From the NCBI RefSeq assembly GCF_000016425.1, contig NC_009380.1, positions 3,538,144 to 3,602,143 on the forward strand: a stretch of DNA of 64,000 nucleotides, written 5' to 3'. This DNA comes from Salinispora tropica CNB-440. Lineage in GTDB: Bacteria > Actinomycetota > Actinomycetes > Mycobacteriales > Micromonosporaceae. Made by a program: the position numbers and the translations under genes. Positions within the stretch are counted from its first letter, which is position 1. Every line of letters starts with the position of its first letter. Positions 21,687 to 32,134 of this stretch are shown in pieces. Below the pieces are notes generated by a model, which worked only from the letters and a program-made list of their open reading frames with translations, was not told the origin of the DNA and made no database searches.

Positions 21687-22529
21687 TTAGCCAGGCGTGC
21701 GCAGGTCCGTGACAGCGCCATCGACGGTTCCACGCCGGGCGATGAACTCTGTCAGCACCGGGGCGAGGGTCTGCGACGACGGTATGTGCCCCTCGCCGGG
21801 CAGCACCAGATGCGTGCCCTGCGGCAGCGCCGCGGCGGCGGCGCGGGCCACCTCGATCATCCAGTCTGGGCTCTCGCCGCCGCTGAGCACCAGCGCGGGC
21901 ACGGAAATCCGGGCGGCGACCTCCATCGGCAGGATGCCACCGCGGCTACGGTCGCCCATCACCGCCGAGTCGTAGGCGAGCGTCGGCGCGAGTGCCACCA
22001 CGTCGGACCACCACGGCTCGTGGCGCAGCTCGGCCACCACCTCCGCCGGCACCCCGGTGGTCTCGAAGAACAGCGCCACCGCGTCGTCGCGTCGATCCTC
22101 CGACAGCAGCGTGGTCAGGGCCTCGGCGTAGTCGCGGGCCTCCTGGCGGTCCTCGTCGGTGTCCGCGCCGAACGGTGGTTCGTGGAGCACGATCGCCTTG
22201 GCCGGCACCCCGGCTGCCGCGGCATGCAGCACCAGTGCGGCACCGGACGAGTGCCCGTACAGAATGACGTCGGCACCGAGATCATTGACGAGGGCGGCGA
22301 TATCCTCGACCTCCCGCTCGACGGCATACGGGCTGGAGTCGCCGCTGTCGCCCCGCCCACGGCGGTCATAGTTGACGACCGGTAGGTGGGCGCCGAGCCC
22401 TTCGGCCAGCGGGCGGGTCTTCGCCCGGTCGCAGGTGGCGCCGCCGACCACGATCAGCGAATCCGCACCGTGCTCTCCGTAGCGTTCGTACGCGATCGCC
22501 GTGCCGTCCGCGGATGTCACCTTCAGCAT
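21687..22529 (-). CDS. Alpha/beta-fold hydrolase
   Basis: 280 residues of the alpha/beta hydrolase fold. Visible elements are the VNYDRRGRGDSG strand-loop (about 60), the nucleophile elbow ILYGHSSGAALVLHA (Ser about 97), and a late His in PGEGHIP, giving a plausible Ser-His pair with an acid in between. Substrate unknown. The ATG at 22529 has GAAGGG 7 nt upstream and fits the family's MLKVTSADGT start better than the longer frame from 22550. It lies 39 nt past uvrC on the same strand. Confidence 0.88.
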   Translation of the reverse strand: MLKVTSADGTAIAYERYGEHGADSLIVVGGATCDRAKTRPLAEGLGAHLPVVNYDRRGRGDSGDSSPYAVEREVEDIAALVNDLGADVILYGHSSGAALVLHAAAAGVPAKAIVLHEPPFGADTDEDRQEARDYAEALTTLLSEDRRDDAVALFFETTGVPAEVVAELRHEPWWSDVVALAPTLAYDSAVMGDRSRGGILPMEVAARISVPALVLSGGESPDWMIEVARAAAAALPQGTHLVLPGEGHIPSSQTLAPVLTEFIARRGTVDGAVTDLRTPG

Positions 22530-22568
22530 GCCCAACCCTTCTGTCAGCAACGCTCAGATAGACACGTA

Positions 22569-24566
22569 CTAGGTGCGGGGTTCATCTGGCTGCGTCGAAT
22601 CGCCGAGCGCGGCGAGGATCGCCTCGGCGGTCCGCTGGCCGACCCCCGGGACCTCGGTGATCTCCTCCACCGAGGCGGCGGAGAGCCGCTTCAGCGAGCC
22701 GAAGTGGCGCAGCAGTGCCTTGCGGCGCACCTCGCCCAGCCCAGGCACCCGGTCCAGCGCCGACTCGGTCATCCGTCGGGAACGCCGCTGCCGGTGGAAC
22801 GTGATGGCGAACCGGTGCGCCTCGTCCCGCACCCGTTGCAGCAGGTAGAGGCCCTCCGACGTGCGCGGCAGAATGGCCGGGAAGTCGTCGTCGGGCAGCC
22901 ACACCTCCTCCAGCCGCTTCGCCAGCCCGCAGAGCGCCACATCATCGACGCCCAACTCGGCGAGAGCCTGCGCCGCCGCCGCGACCTGCGGCGCACCCCC
23001 GTCCACCACCACCAGCTGTGGTGGATAGGCGAACTTGCGCGGCCGGCCGGTCGTCGGATCGACCAGGGTGCCGACCCGCGGCTCGTCGGGCACGCCCGGC
23101 CCGGTCGAGGCCGGCCCGGCCGGGGTGGCGGGGTCACCGGCCGACTCGACACCGGCCTCCCCCGTCTCGGCCCGCGCGTCCAGGTAGCGGGCGAACCGCC
23201 GCCGCAGCACCTCCGACATCGCCGAGAGGTCGTCGGTGGCGCCCCGGATGATGAACCGCCGGTACTCGCTCTTGCGCGGCAGCCCGTCCTCGAAGACCAC
23301 CATGCTGGCCACCACGTCGGTGCCCTGGATCTGGGAGATGTCGTAGCACTCGATGCGCAGCGGCGCCGTCTGCAGGCCCAACGTCTCGGCGATCTCGTCG
23401 AGGGCCTTGCTCCGGGTGGTGAGATCACCGGCGCGTTTGAGCTTGTGCCGGGCGAGGGCGTCGGTGGCGTTGCGCGCGACCGTCTCCAGCAGGGCACGCT
23501 TGTCGCCGCGCTGCGGCACCCGCAGTGTCACCCGGCTGCCGCGGTGGTCGGAGAGCCAGTCGGCGAGCGCCTCAACATCGGCGGGCAGCTCGGGCACGAG
23601 CAGTTCCCGGGGGACATCAGCCTCGCCCTGCTCCCCGCCATACACCTGGGTGCAGAAGTGGTGGACGAGATCACCGATGGTCAGCTCCTCGGTCTTCTCG
23701 ACCACCCAGCCGCGCTGGCCGCGGATTCGCCCGTCACGCACGTGAAACACCTGCACGGCCGCCTCAAGCGGATCATCGGCGAAGGCGACCACGTCGGCGT
23801 CGGTGCCGTCGCCGAAGACCACGGTCTGTTTCTCCATCGCCCGGCGCAGGGCGGCCAGATCGTCGCGGAGCCGGGCGGCCCGCTCGAACTCCAGCTCCGC
23901 GCTGGCGTCGGCCATCTCCCGCTCCAACCGCCGGACCATGAGGTCGGTGCGGCCGGCCATGAAGTCGCAGAAGCCCTCCACGATCGCCCGGTGCTCCTCG
24001 GCGGAGACGCTGCCGACGCAGGGCGCGGCGCACTTGTCGATATAGCCCAGCAGACAGGGGCGGCCGACCTGACCGGCCCGCTTGAACACCCCCGACGAGC
24101 AGGTGCGCGCCGGAAAGACCCGGAGCAGCAGGTCGAGCGTCTCGCGGATCGCCCAGGCGTGCGAGTACGGTCCGAAGTAGCGCACACCCTTGCGCTTCGC
24201 TCCCCGCATGACCTGGAGTCGCGGGAACTCCTCGGAAACGGTGACCGCCAGGTACGGGTAGGACTTGTCGTCCCGGTAGCGGACGTTGAACCGCGGATCG
24301 TACTGCTTGATCTCGGTGAACTCCTGCTGGAGCGCCTCGACCTCGGTGGCGACGGAGATCCAGTCCACCGACTCGGCGGTGAAGACCATCTGCCGGGTGC
24401 GCTGGTGCAGATTGACCGGATCGGCAAAATACGAGTTGAGCCGGTTGCGCAGGTTTCGCGCCTTGCCGACATAGATCACCCGGCCGGTTCCGTCGCGGAA
24501 CCGGTAGACCCCCGGTGACTCCGGGATCGTGCCGGGGGCGGGACGGTAGGACGAGGGATCAGCCAC
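22569..24566 (-). CDS. uvrC: Excinuclease ABC subunit C
   Basis: Makes both incisions in nucleotide excision repair. The 665-residue protein has the N-terminal GIY-YIG nuclease ([20 protein letters not shown], about 19-38), a central UVR segment (about 205-240) that contacts UvrB, the RNase-H-like second nuclease domain with DGG ([10 protein letters not shown]), and a C-terminal helix-hairpin-helix pair (about 610-655). The GTG start follows a TAGGCT -10-like element directly. uvrA and uvrB lie in the same window and strand. Confidence 0.97.
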   Translation of the reverse strand: MADPSSYRPAPGTIPESPGVYRFRDGTGRVIYVGKARNLRNRLNSYFADPVNLHQRTRQMVFTAESVDWISVATEVEALQQEFTEIKQYDPRFNVRYRDDKSYPYLAVTVSEEFPRLQVMRGAKRKGVRYFGPYSHAWAIRETLDLLLRVFPARTCSSGVFKRAGQVGRPCLLGYIDKCAAPCVGSVSAEEHRAIVEGFCDFMAGRTDLMVRRLEREMADASAELEFERAARLRDDLAALRRAMEKQTVVFGDGTDADVVAFADDPLEAAVQVFHVRDGRIRGQRGWVVEKTEELTIGDLVHHFCTQVYGGEQGEADVPRELLVPELPADVEALADWLSDHRGSRVTLRVPQRGDKRALLETVARNATDALARHKLKRAGDLTTRSKALDEIAETLGLQTAPLRIECYDISQIQGTDVVASMVVFEDGLPRKSEYRRFIIRGATDDLSAMSEVLRRRFARYLDARAETGEAGVESAGDPATPAGPASTGPGVPDEPRVGTLVDPTTGRPRKFAYPPQLVVVDGGAPQVAAAAQALAELGVDDVALCGLAKRLEEVWLPDDDFPAILPRTSEGLYLLQRVRDEAHRFAITFHRQRRSRRMTESALDRVPGLGEVRRKALLRHFGSLKRLSAASVEEITEVPGVGQRTAEAILAALGDSTQPDEPRT

Positions 24567-24573
24567 GTTCCGA

Positions 24574-24579
24574 GCCTAG
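24574..24579 (-). promoter_or_regulatory. Candidate -10 element for leaderless uvrC
   Basis: On the minus strand TAGGCT ends 7 nt before the uvrC GTG, with no ribosome site between. It matches the TANNNT pattern seen at recQ, uvrB and 29460. No SOS-box-like palindrome is apparent nearby. Confidence 0.4.
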
Positions 24580-24636
24580 TCGCCGGCTCCGACAGCCTCC
24601 TGCCACGCCAGCTCCGCTCCGGTGCTGGGTCGCCGG

Positions 24637-25137
24637 TCAGGCGAGCGAGATCCGGTCGCCGGTTACCTTGACATCCCGCGGCGCGAGGGGCTTGGTCGAC
24701 GGGCCGGCCTGCACCGCGCCGTCCTCGATCGAGAACTTGCTCCCGTGGCAGGTGCAGTTGATCGTGCCACCGTCGACGTTCGCCACCGGGCAGCCCTGGT
24801 GGGGGCAGATCGGGTCGAAGCCCTTGAACTCCCCCGGCGACGGCTGGGTGATGACAACCCCCTGGGCGGCGTAGACGGCACCGCCCCCGACCGGGATGTC
24901 ACTGGTCCGGGCCAACGACTGGGCGCCCTCCCGATCGCCGCCACCCGGGTCGCCGCTCTCGGTCAGCGCCGGGCCGGGGCTGACCTCGGCTTCGCCGGTG
25001 GAGTCGCCGCCGCAGGCGGCCAGGGCCATCGCCGCGCCGACGGCGCCCGCACCGGCCAGCACTACCCGCCGGGTCCGCGCACCGTCGCCAGCACCGGCTC
25101 CGGCGCCAGTCCCCGTCGGCATCTGCTCGTCACTCAT
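24637..25137 (-). CDS. Rieske [2Fe-2S] lipoprotein
   Basis: 166 residues. The N-terminus carries a twin-arginine stretch (RTRRVVLAGAG) running into a lipobox (ALAAC, Cys 42), so it is probably a Tat-exported, membrane-anchored protein. The Rieske domain has box I CPHQGC (111-116) and box II CTCHGS (128-133), with ligands C111, H113, C128, H131 and the C116/C130 disulfide pair. A Ser/Gly/Asp-rich linker joins anchor and domain. Acts as an extracytoplasmic electron carrier; the partner is unknown. Lies between uvrC and uvrA, as often in actinobacteria. Confidence 0.94.
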   Translation of the reverse strand: MSDEQMPTGTGAGAGAGDGARTRRVVLAGAGAVGAAMALAACGGDSTGEAEVSPGPALTESGDPGGGDREGAQSLARTSDIPVGGGAVYAAQGVVITQPSPGEFKGFDPICPHQGCPVANVDGGTINCTCHGSKFSIEDGAVQAGPSTKPLAPRDVKVTGDRISLA

Positions 25138-25277
25138 TCCGCAATCTCCTCGGCTACCGCACCGCCACCCATCCGACCCTACCCGCCGGCCGGCATCACC
25201 ACCCCGGTCGCGCTCGCGCCCAGCGCCTATCCCCGGTCCCGGTCACTCCAGTGCCCGGGACCGGCGGCGTGGGTCGG

Positions 25278-28241
<2,964 letters not shown>

Positions 28242-28550
28242 GGTGCGTGTACTCCCGGGGTGCGGATTGATGGCAGCTGCCGCCCGACGGCCTGCCCGGG
28301 AGGTCTGACCCGGATGACGGCCGAGCGGTCGCCTGTGCGGTTGTGGTGCCCGTCGGGCGTTGTGTTCTACCCGTCGCGCGGTGTTCTACCCGTTGGGCGG
28401 TGTTCTACCCGTTGAGCGGTGTTCTACCCGTTGAGCGGTGTGTCGCCCACAGGGGCATGGTGGTTACCAGGTGCTGAAGAGCACCGCGGCAAGCCTAGCC
28501 CTGAGCTGTGACACTTCCCCTCGCCCGCGCATTCCCCCAGCTCAGCCCGG
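28242..28550. other. Spacer between uvrA and the RsgA-like gene
   Basis: No gene. It holds the 19-bp tandem repeat (separate entry) and a perfect 6-bp stem with a GAAG loop (28470-28485, GGTGCT/AGCACC) that could end the upstream minus-strand transcript. The uvrA promoter must also lie here. Confidence 0.6.
28362..28437. repeat. Four tandem copies of a 19-bp repeat
   Basis: The unit GTGTTCTACCCGTTGAGCG repeats at 28362, 28381, 28400 and 28419 with exact 19-bp spacing. The last two copies are identical, the second differs by one base and the first by three; degenerate copies flank both ends. The period is not a multiple of three and no frame uses it. It lies about 120 bp upstream of uvrA. Confidence 0.9.
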
Positions 28551-29336
28551 TCAGCCGCCCACCGCCCGTACCCCCGGGGCTTCCAGCACCGCGCCCCCAC
28601 CCGGCACCGCCACCAGCGCCCGCCCAGCGGTGGTGTGTCGGCCCTTGCCGTCCAGCCGCCGGATCGTCGGCGTCGGCAGCACCACCGCGCCGGCCAGCGT
28701 GTTCACCAGACTCGACCGGCCCGCCCCGGGCGGGCCGAGCAAGCCGAGGGTCCGGCCCGGCACCACCTCCGCGCGCAGCGGATCGAGCCCATCGCCCCGC
28801 TTCGCGCTCACCGGCAGCACCGGCACCCCCGGCGCCACCGCCGCGACCTGCCGCGCCACCGCCGCCGAATCGGCCACCAGGTCAGACTTGGTCAGCACCA
28901 CCAGCGGCCGGGCACCCGACTCGTGGGCGAGCGCGAGCAGGCGCTCGATCCGCCCGAGGTCGGGCTCTGGACGTACCGGCTCGACCACCGCCGCGGCGGT
29001 CAGGTTGGCCGCCAGCACCTGCCCGTGGGCGGCCTCGCCGGCGGTCCGGCACATCAACGTGGTACGCCGGGGCAGCACCGCCTCGAGCGTCACCTGCCGG
29101 TCGGGCCAGGTAGCGAGCAGCACCCAGTCGCCCACGCACGGCAGGTGCCGCCGATCCCGGGCGGCCGTGGCCAGCAGCGCCCCGCCGAGAGTGGCGCGGA
29201 GCGGGCCGGCAGCACCGAGGACGGTGCACACCCCCCGCTCCACCCAGGCCACCCGACCCGGCCGACAGTCGGCGCGCCGCCGTGCGTCGTGTGCCCGGTC
29301 GGCGTCCCAGCCCAGGGCGGTCAGGTCGATGGTCAT
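28551..29336 (-). CDS. RsgA-like circularly permuted GTPase, short and degenerate
   Basis: RsgA is a GTPase that helps mature the 30S subunit. This 261-residue relative has the OB-like N-terminal region, G4 TKSD (149-152), the G1 loop GPPGAGRSS (201-209) and a DGKGRHTT switch (229-236) in the permuted order G4-G1-G3. It departs from the family in three ways: Arg replaces the P-loop Lys (R207), the G3 DTPG is EAPG (252-255), and the chain stops six residues later, so the zinc-binding C-terminal domain is missing. The ATG at 29336 has GGAGG upstream. It may be an inactive or reassigned paralogue. Confidence 0.8.
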   Translation of the reverse strand: MTIDLTALGWDADRAHDARRRADCRPGRVAWVERGVCTVLGAAGPLRATLGGALLATAARDRRHLPCVGDWVLLATWPDRQVTLEAVLPRRTTLMCRTAGEAAHGQVLAANLTAAAVVEPVRPEPDLGRIERLLALAHESGARPLVVLTKSDLVADSAAVARQVAAVAPGVPVLPVSAKRGDGLDPLRAEVVPGRTLGLLGPPGAGRSSLVNTLAGAVVLPTPTIRRLDGKGRHTTAGRALVAVPGGGAVLEAPGVRAVGG

Positions 29337-29447
29337 GGGCTCCACTACCTCCTCCGGCCTCCCGGCGTCGGGTTGTCGCCGACCGTAGAGCGCACCGTAG
29401 AGCGCCGAAACCGATTTCCCCAGCGACGAGCAGACAGCCCCGACCGC

Positions 29448-29453
29448 TAGGGT
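29448..29453 (+). promoter_or_regulatory. Candidate -10 element for the gene at 29460
   Basis: TAGGGT ends 6 nt before the ATG at 29460 and no ribosome site intervenes, which fits a leaderless transcript. It lies in the 123-bp divergent spacer with the RsgA-like gene. Confidence 0.45.
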
Positions 29454-29459
29454 CGAGAA

Positions 29460-30176
29460 ATGACCTCCGATCCACTGCGGCTGACGGGCGAGGTAGACGA
29501 TGCCACGGCCCGTCTCCTGCGCACCACGGCCGACCTCGACGAGACGAGCATCGCCGCCGCCTCCCTGCTTCCCGGTTGGACCCGGGGGCACGTGTTGGCC
29601 CACCTCGCCCGGAACGCCGACGGATTCGTCAACCTGCTCACCGCCGCCCGTACCGGGGACCCCATCCCGATGTACGCGAGCCCGGCCGCCCGTACTGCGG
29701 ACATCGAGGCCGGCGCCGCCCGCCCACCCGCCGCCCACCGGGACGACCTGCGACGCACCGCGGATCGGTTCGCCGAGGCGGTGGCGGCGATGCCCGCCGA
29801 GGCGTGGGGTGCCACCGTCGACACCCGGCGCGGGCCGTGCCCCGCGGCGAGCCTCGTCTGGGGACGGCTGCGGGAAATCGAGGTGCACCACGTAGACCTG
29901 GCCATCGGCTACCAGCCCGCCGACTGGCCGGAGGCGTTCGGCCACCGGCTCCTGCGTGAGGTCGCCACCGGCCTGGTCGGTCGCTCCGACGCGCCGCCGA
30001 TGGTGCTGCGCTGCGACGGCATGGGCCACGAACTGGTGGTCGGCGACCGTACCGCCGCCCCGACGGTGAGCGGCACCGCGCCCGACCTCGCCGCCTGGCT
30101 GATCGGCCGCAGCCCCGGGACCCTGCTCACCGTCGCCCCCGACGGCCCCCTACCGAACCCACCCGGATGGATCTGA
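29460..30176 (+). CDS. Maleylpyruvate isomerase family, mycothiol-dependent type
   Basis: 238 residues of the DinB-like four-helix fold used by mycothiol-dependent maleylpyruvate isomerases and related transferases. The N-terminal LLPGWTRGHVLAHLARNADG supplies the first His; REIEVHHVDLAIGY (about 137-150) supplies the Glu/His metal ligands. A C-terminal SCP-like region follows. Mycothiol is the actinobacterial thiol, consistent with the host. The true substrate is unknown. The next gene starts 7 nt after the stop, so the two are probably co-transcribed. Confidence 0.88.
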   Translation: MTSDPLRLTGEVDDATARLLRTTADLDETSIAAASLLPGWTRGHVLAHLARNADGFVNLLTAARTGDPIPMYASPAARTADIEAGAARPPAAHRDDLRRTADRFAEAVAAMPAEAWGATVDTRRGPCPAASLVWGRLREIEVHHVDLAIGYQPADWPEAFGHRLLREVATGLVGRSDAPPMVLRCDGMGHELVVGDRTAAPTVSGTAPDLAAWLIGRSPGTLLTVAPDGPLPNPPGWI

Positions 30177-30183
30177 CCAACCC

Positions 30184-30837
30184 ATGACCTACACCGGAGA
30201 CGTCACCCCCGGCGGCCCGCCAGCCATCCGCGAACTCGACCGGCTCACCATCACCAAGGTGTCGGTCGGACCGATGGACAACAACGCCTACCTGCTGCGC
30301 TGCCGGACCACCGGCGTACAGGTCCTGGTGGACGCGGCCAACGAGGCGCCCCGGCTACTCGACCTGATCGGCGATGCCGGCCTCGCCACGGTGGTGACCA
30401 CCCACCAGCACATGGACCATTGGCTGGCGCTGGAAGAGGTGGTGGCCAAGACCGGCGCCCGACCGCTGGCGCACGCCGAGGACGCGCCCGGGCTGCCGAT
30501 CACGGTGGAGCCCGTCGCCGACGGTGACCGAATCCCGGTCGGTGACTGCACGCTGGAGGTGATTCACCTGCGCGGGCACACCCCCGGCTCGATCGCCCTG
30601 CTCTACCAGGACCGGGTCGGCACCTCGCACCTGTTCACCGGGGACAGCCTCTTCCCGGGCGGAGTGGGCAACACCAAGCAGGATCCGCAGCGCTTCGGCC
30701 AGCTCATCGACGATGTTGAGCAACGCCTCTTCGACCGACTACCCGACAACACCTGGTTCTACCCGGGCCACGGCAAGGACTCCACGTTGGGCCGAGAACG
30801 CCCCGCCCTGCCCCGGTGGCGAGCCCGGGGCTGGTAG
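30184..30837 (+). CDS. MBL-fold metallohydrolase (glyoxalase II-like)
   Basis: 217 residues with the metallo-beta-lactamase motif THQHMDHW (about 78-85), GHTPGSIALL (third His), FTGDSLFPGG (bridging Asp) and FYPGHGKDS (last His). Enzymes of this layout hydrolyse thioesters such as S-lactoyl- or acyl-mycothiol/glutathione conjugates. Pairing with a mycothiol-dependent protein suggests a thiol-adduct detoxification unit, which is an inference. The usual second motif residue is normal; the Gln in THQH is a mild variant. Confidence 0.9.
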   Translation: MTYTGDVTPGGPPAIRELDRLTITKVSVGPMDNNAYLLRCRTTGVQVLVDAANEAPRLLDLIGDAGLATVVTTHQHMDHWLALEEVVAKTGARPLAHAEDAPGLPITVEPVADGDRIPVGDCTLEVIHLRGHTPGSIALLYQDRVGTSHLFTGDSLFPGGVGNTKQDPQRFGQLIDDVEQRLFDRLPDNTWFYPGHGKDSTLGRERPALPRWRARGW

Positions 30838-30879
30838 CCGACGCGGCTGGGCGGCGACACGGTCCTGGGGTAGGCCGCC

Positions 30880-30914
30880 GTCCACCGGGGGTTGCGGCAG
30901 CCCCCACGGTGGAC
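30880..30914 (+). terminator. Stem-loop after the MBL-fold gene
   Basis: GTCCACCGGGGG pairs with CCCCCACGGTGGAC, with one mismatch and a short loop, 43 nt past the stop. No U-tract. Likely ends the 29460-30837 transcript. Confidence 0.6.
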
Positions 30915-31049
30915 TGCCGACGACCGAACGGCGCAGCGCCGAGCACGATCCTGCTGCCCGAGTCGCTGGCATGCTCGTGGCCTCGGGCCAGCTGTGAAGG
31001 ATGCTACGAGTTCAGGTCGTATCGGCGTTTGTATTCGACATCGGCGTAG

Positions 31050-31821
31050 ATCACGCTCATCATTGGCCTGGCGACCTTTTTGATCGGCATCAGCACGTTG
31101 CCGGTGATTCGCGATGCCCCTCCTCAGCTGGGCCGACCGCGGACGAGCGTGTGGCAAGACTTCCACGAAGGACTGCACCATGTACGGACTAGACCATGGC
31201 TATCGTCCATGGTCCACGGCACTGTGCAACTGGCGCTGGTGAATGGACCACTGTACGTGCTGCTGCCGCCGGTACTCGGCACCGGAAGTGAACGGATGTA
31301 CGGTCTGGTGGTGGCCGAAGCCGCTGGCTTATGACCGGGGCCGCTTTCGCCGGTACCCGGGGCCCAGGCCGTCCGGGCTACACGGCGATGCTCTGCCTAT
31401 TGGCTCAGCTGCCCCAACTCGCGGGTATGGCGTTGGGCGCCTCCGGCCTCCTCATGGTGCCGCTCTCCCCTGTCGCCGGCGCCGGTCTCGGCGGGTTCGC
31501 TGTCCTGTGGCTTAGTACGCTGCAGGCCTCAACGCCGAAGGACAAGCTCGGCCGCGTCATGTCGGCCGACTCCTGGCCAACACCGCATTCACGCCCATCG
31601 ACCCCGCCCTCACCGGGTGGCTCTTCACCATCACGGGTCCCACTGCACTCGCCACCATCGCCGCCGCGGTTCTCGTGCTCTCCGTCGTCGTTGTCCCGCC
31701 CATTCCAGGAGTCGCGGATTTGGGTAGCCCAGCGACGACCCACCCGAGGGACGATGCCACCGTCAGCTACCGATCGCCCCTGACAGTCGGCCACGCACTC
31801 AGTGCCACCGCATCAGGATGA
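31050..31821 (+). pseudogene. MFS transporter remnant (C-terminal half)
   Basis: Three consecutive segments in different frames together read as the second half of a major-facilitator exporter. 31050-31334 has ITLIIGLATFLIG then WQDFHEGLHHVRTRPWLS; 31350-31565 has GRPGYTAMLCLLAQLPQLAG and ASTPKDKLGRVMSAD; 31573-31821 has LANTAFTPIDPALTGWLFTI. A stop at 31332 and a further frame change near 31570 break it, and no N-terminal half is found upstream. The pattern resembles macrolide-type MFS exporters. It is a decayed gene at the left edge of the accessory region. Confidence 0.85.
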
Positions 31822-32134
31822 ACGGTGTTGCGTTCACTTTTGCCGGATAATCAGGCGATTCTTCCAGGACCTCAGCAGGTCATCGCAGAAATATCACCCC
31901 AAACCGCTATATCGCATAAAACGGAATACGCCCGAAGATCGCCGGGACTATGACCCAATCTTCCCATTAGTGCGACGGGCTGGCGCCCAAATCGAGGAAG
32001 ACCTAGGATGAGCACCCAAAGGGACTACAAAGGACGCAAAATCAATTCTGAAGGACAAGCCCCTGCCTAACGGGGAACACATCAACCTTTAACAATGTTC
32101 ATTTAGCGCCCGCTGCAACTCGATTTGGAGAAAC
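31822..32134. other. AT-rich spacer before the large secreted protein
   Basis: Markedly lower GC than the rest of the window. A 69-codon open frame (31802-32011) has no ribosome site and no recognisable sequence, so I do not call it. The promoter of the toxin-like gene at 32135 should be here. Confidence 0.5.

Noticed and set aside
22386..24518. 710-codon plus-strand frame opposite uvrC
   Set aside because: Antisense shadow of uvrC; no ribosome site and no recognisable domain.
28362..28437. 19-bp repeats as a CRISPR array
   Set aside because: The copies are directly adjacent with no spacers, and no cas gene is in the window.
31802..32011. 69-codon frame upstream of the toxin-like gene
   Set aside because: No ribosome site, no homology I recognise, and it starts inside the MFS remnant.
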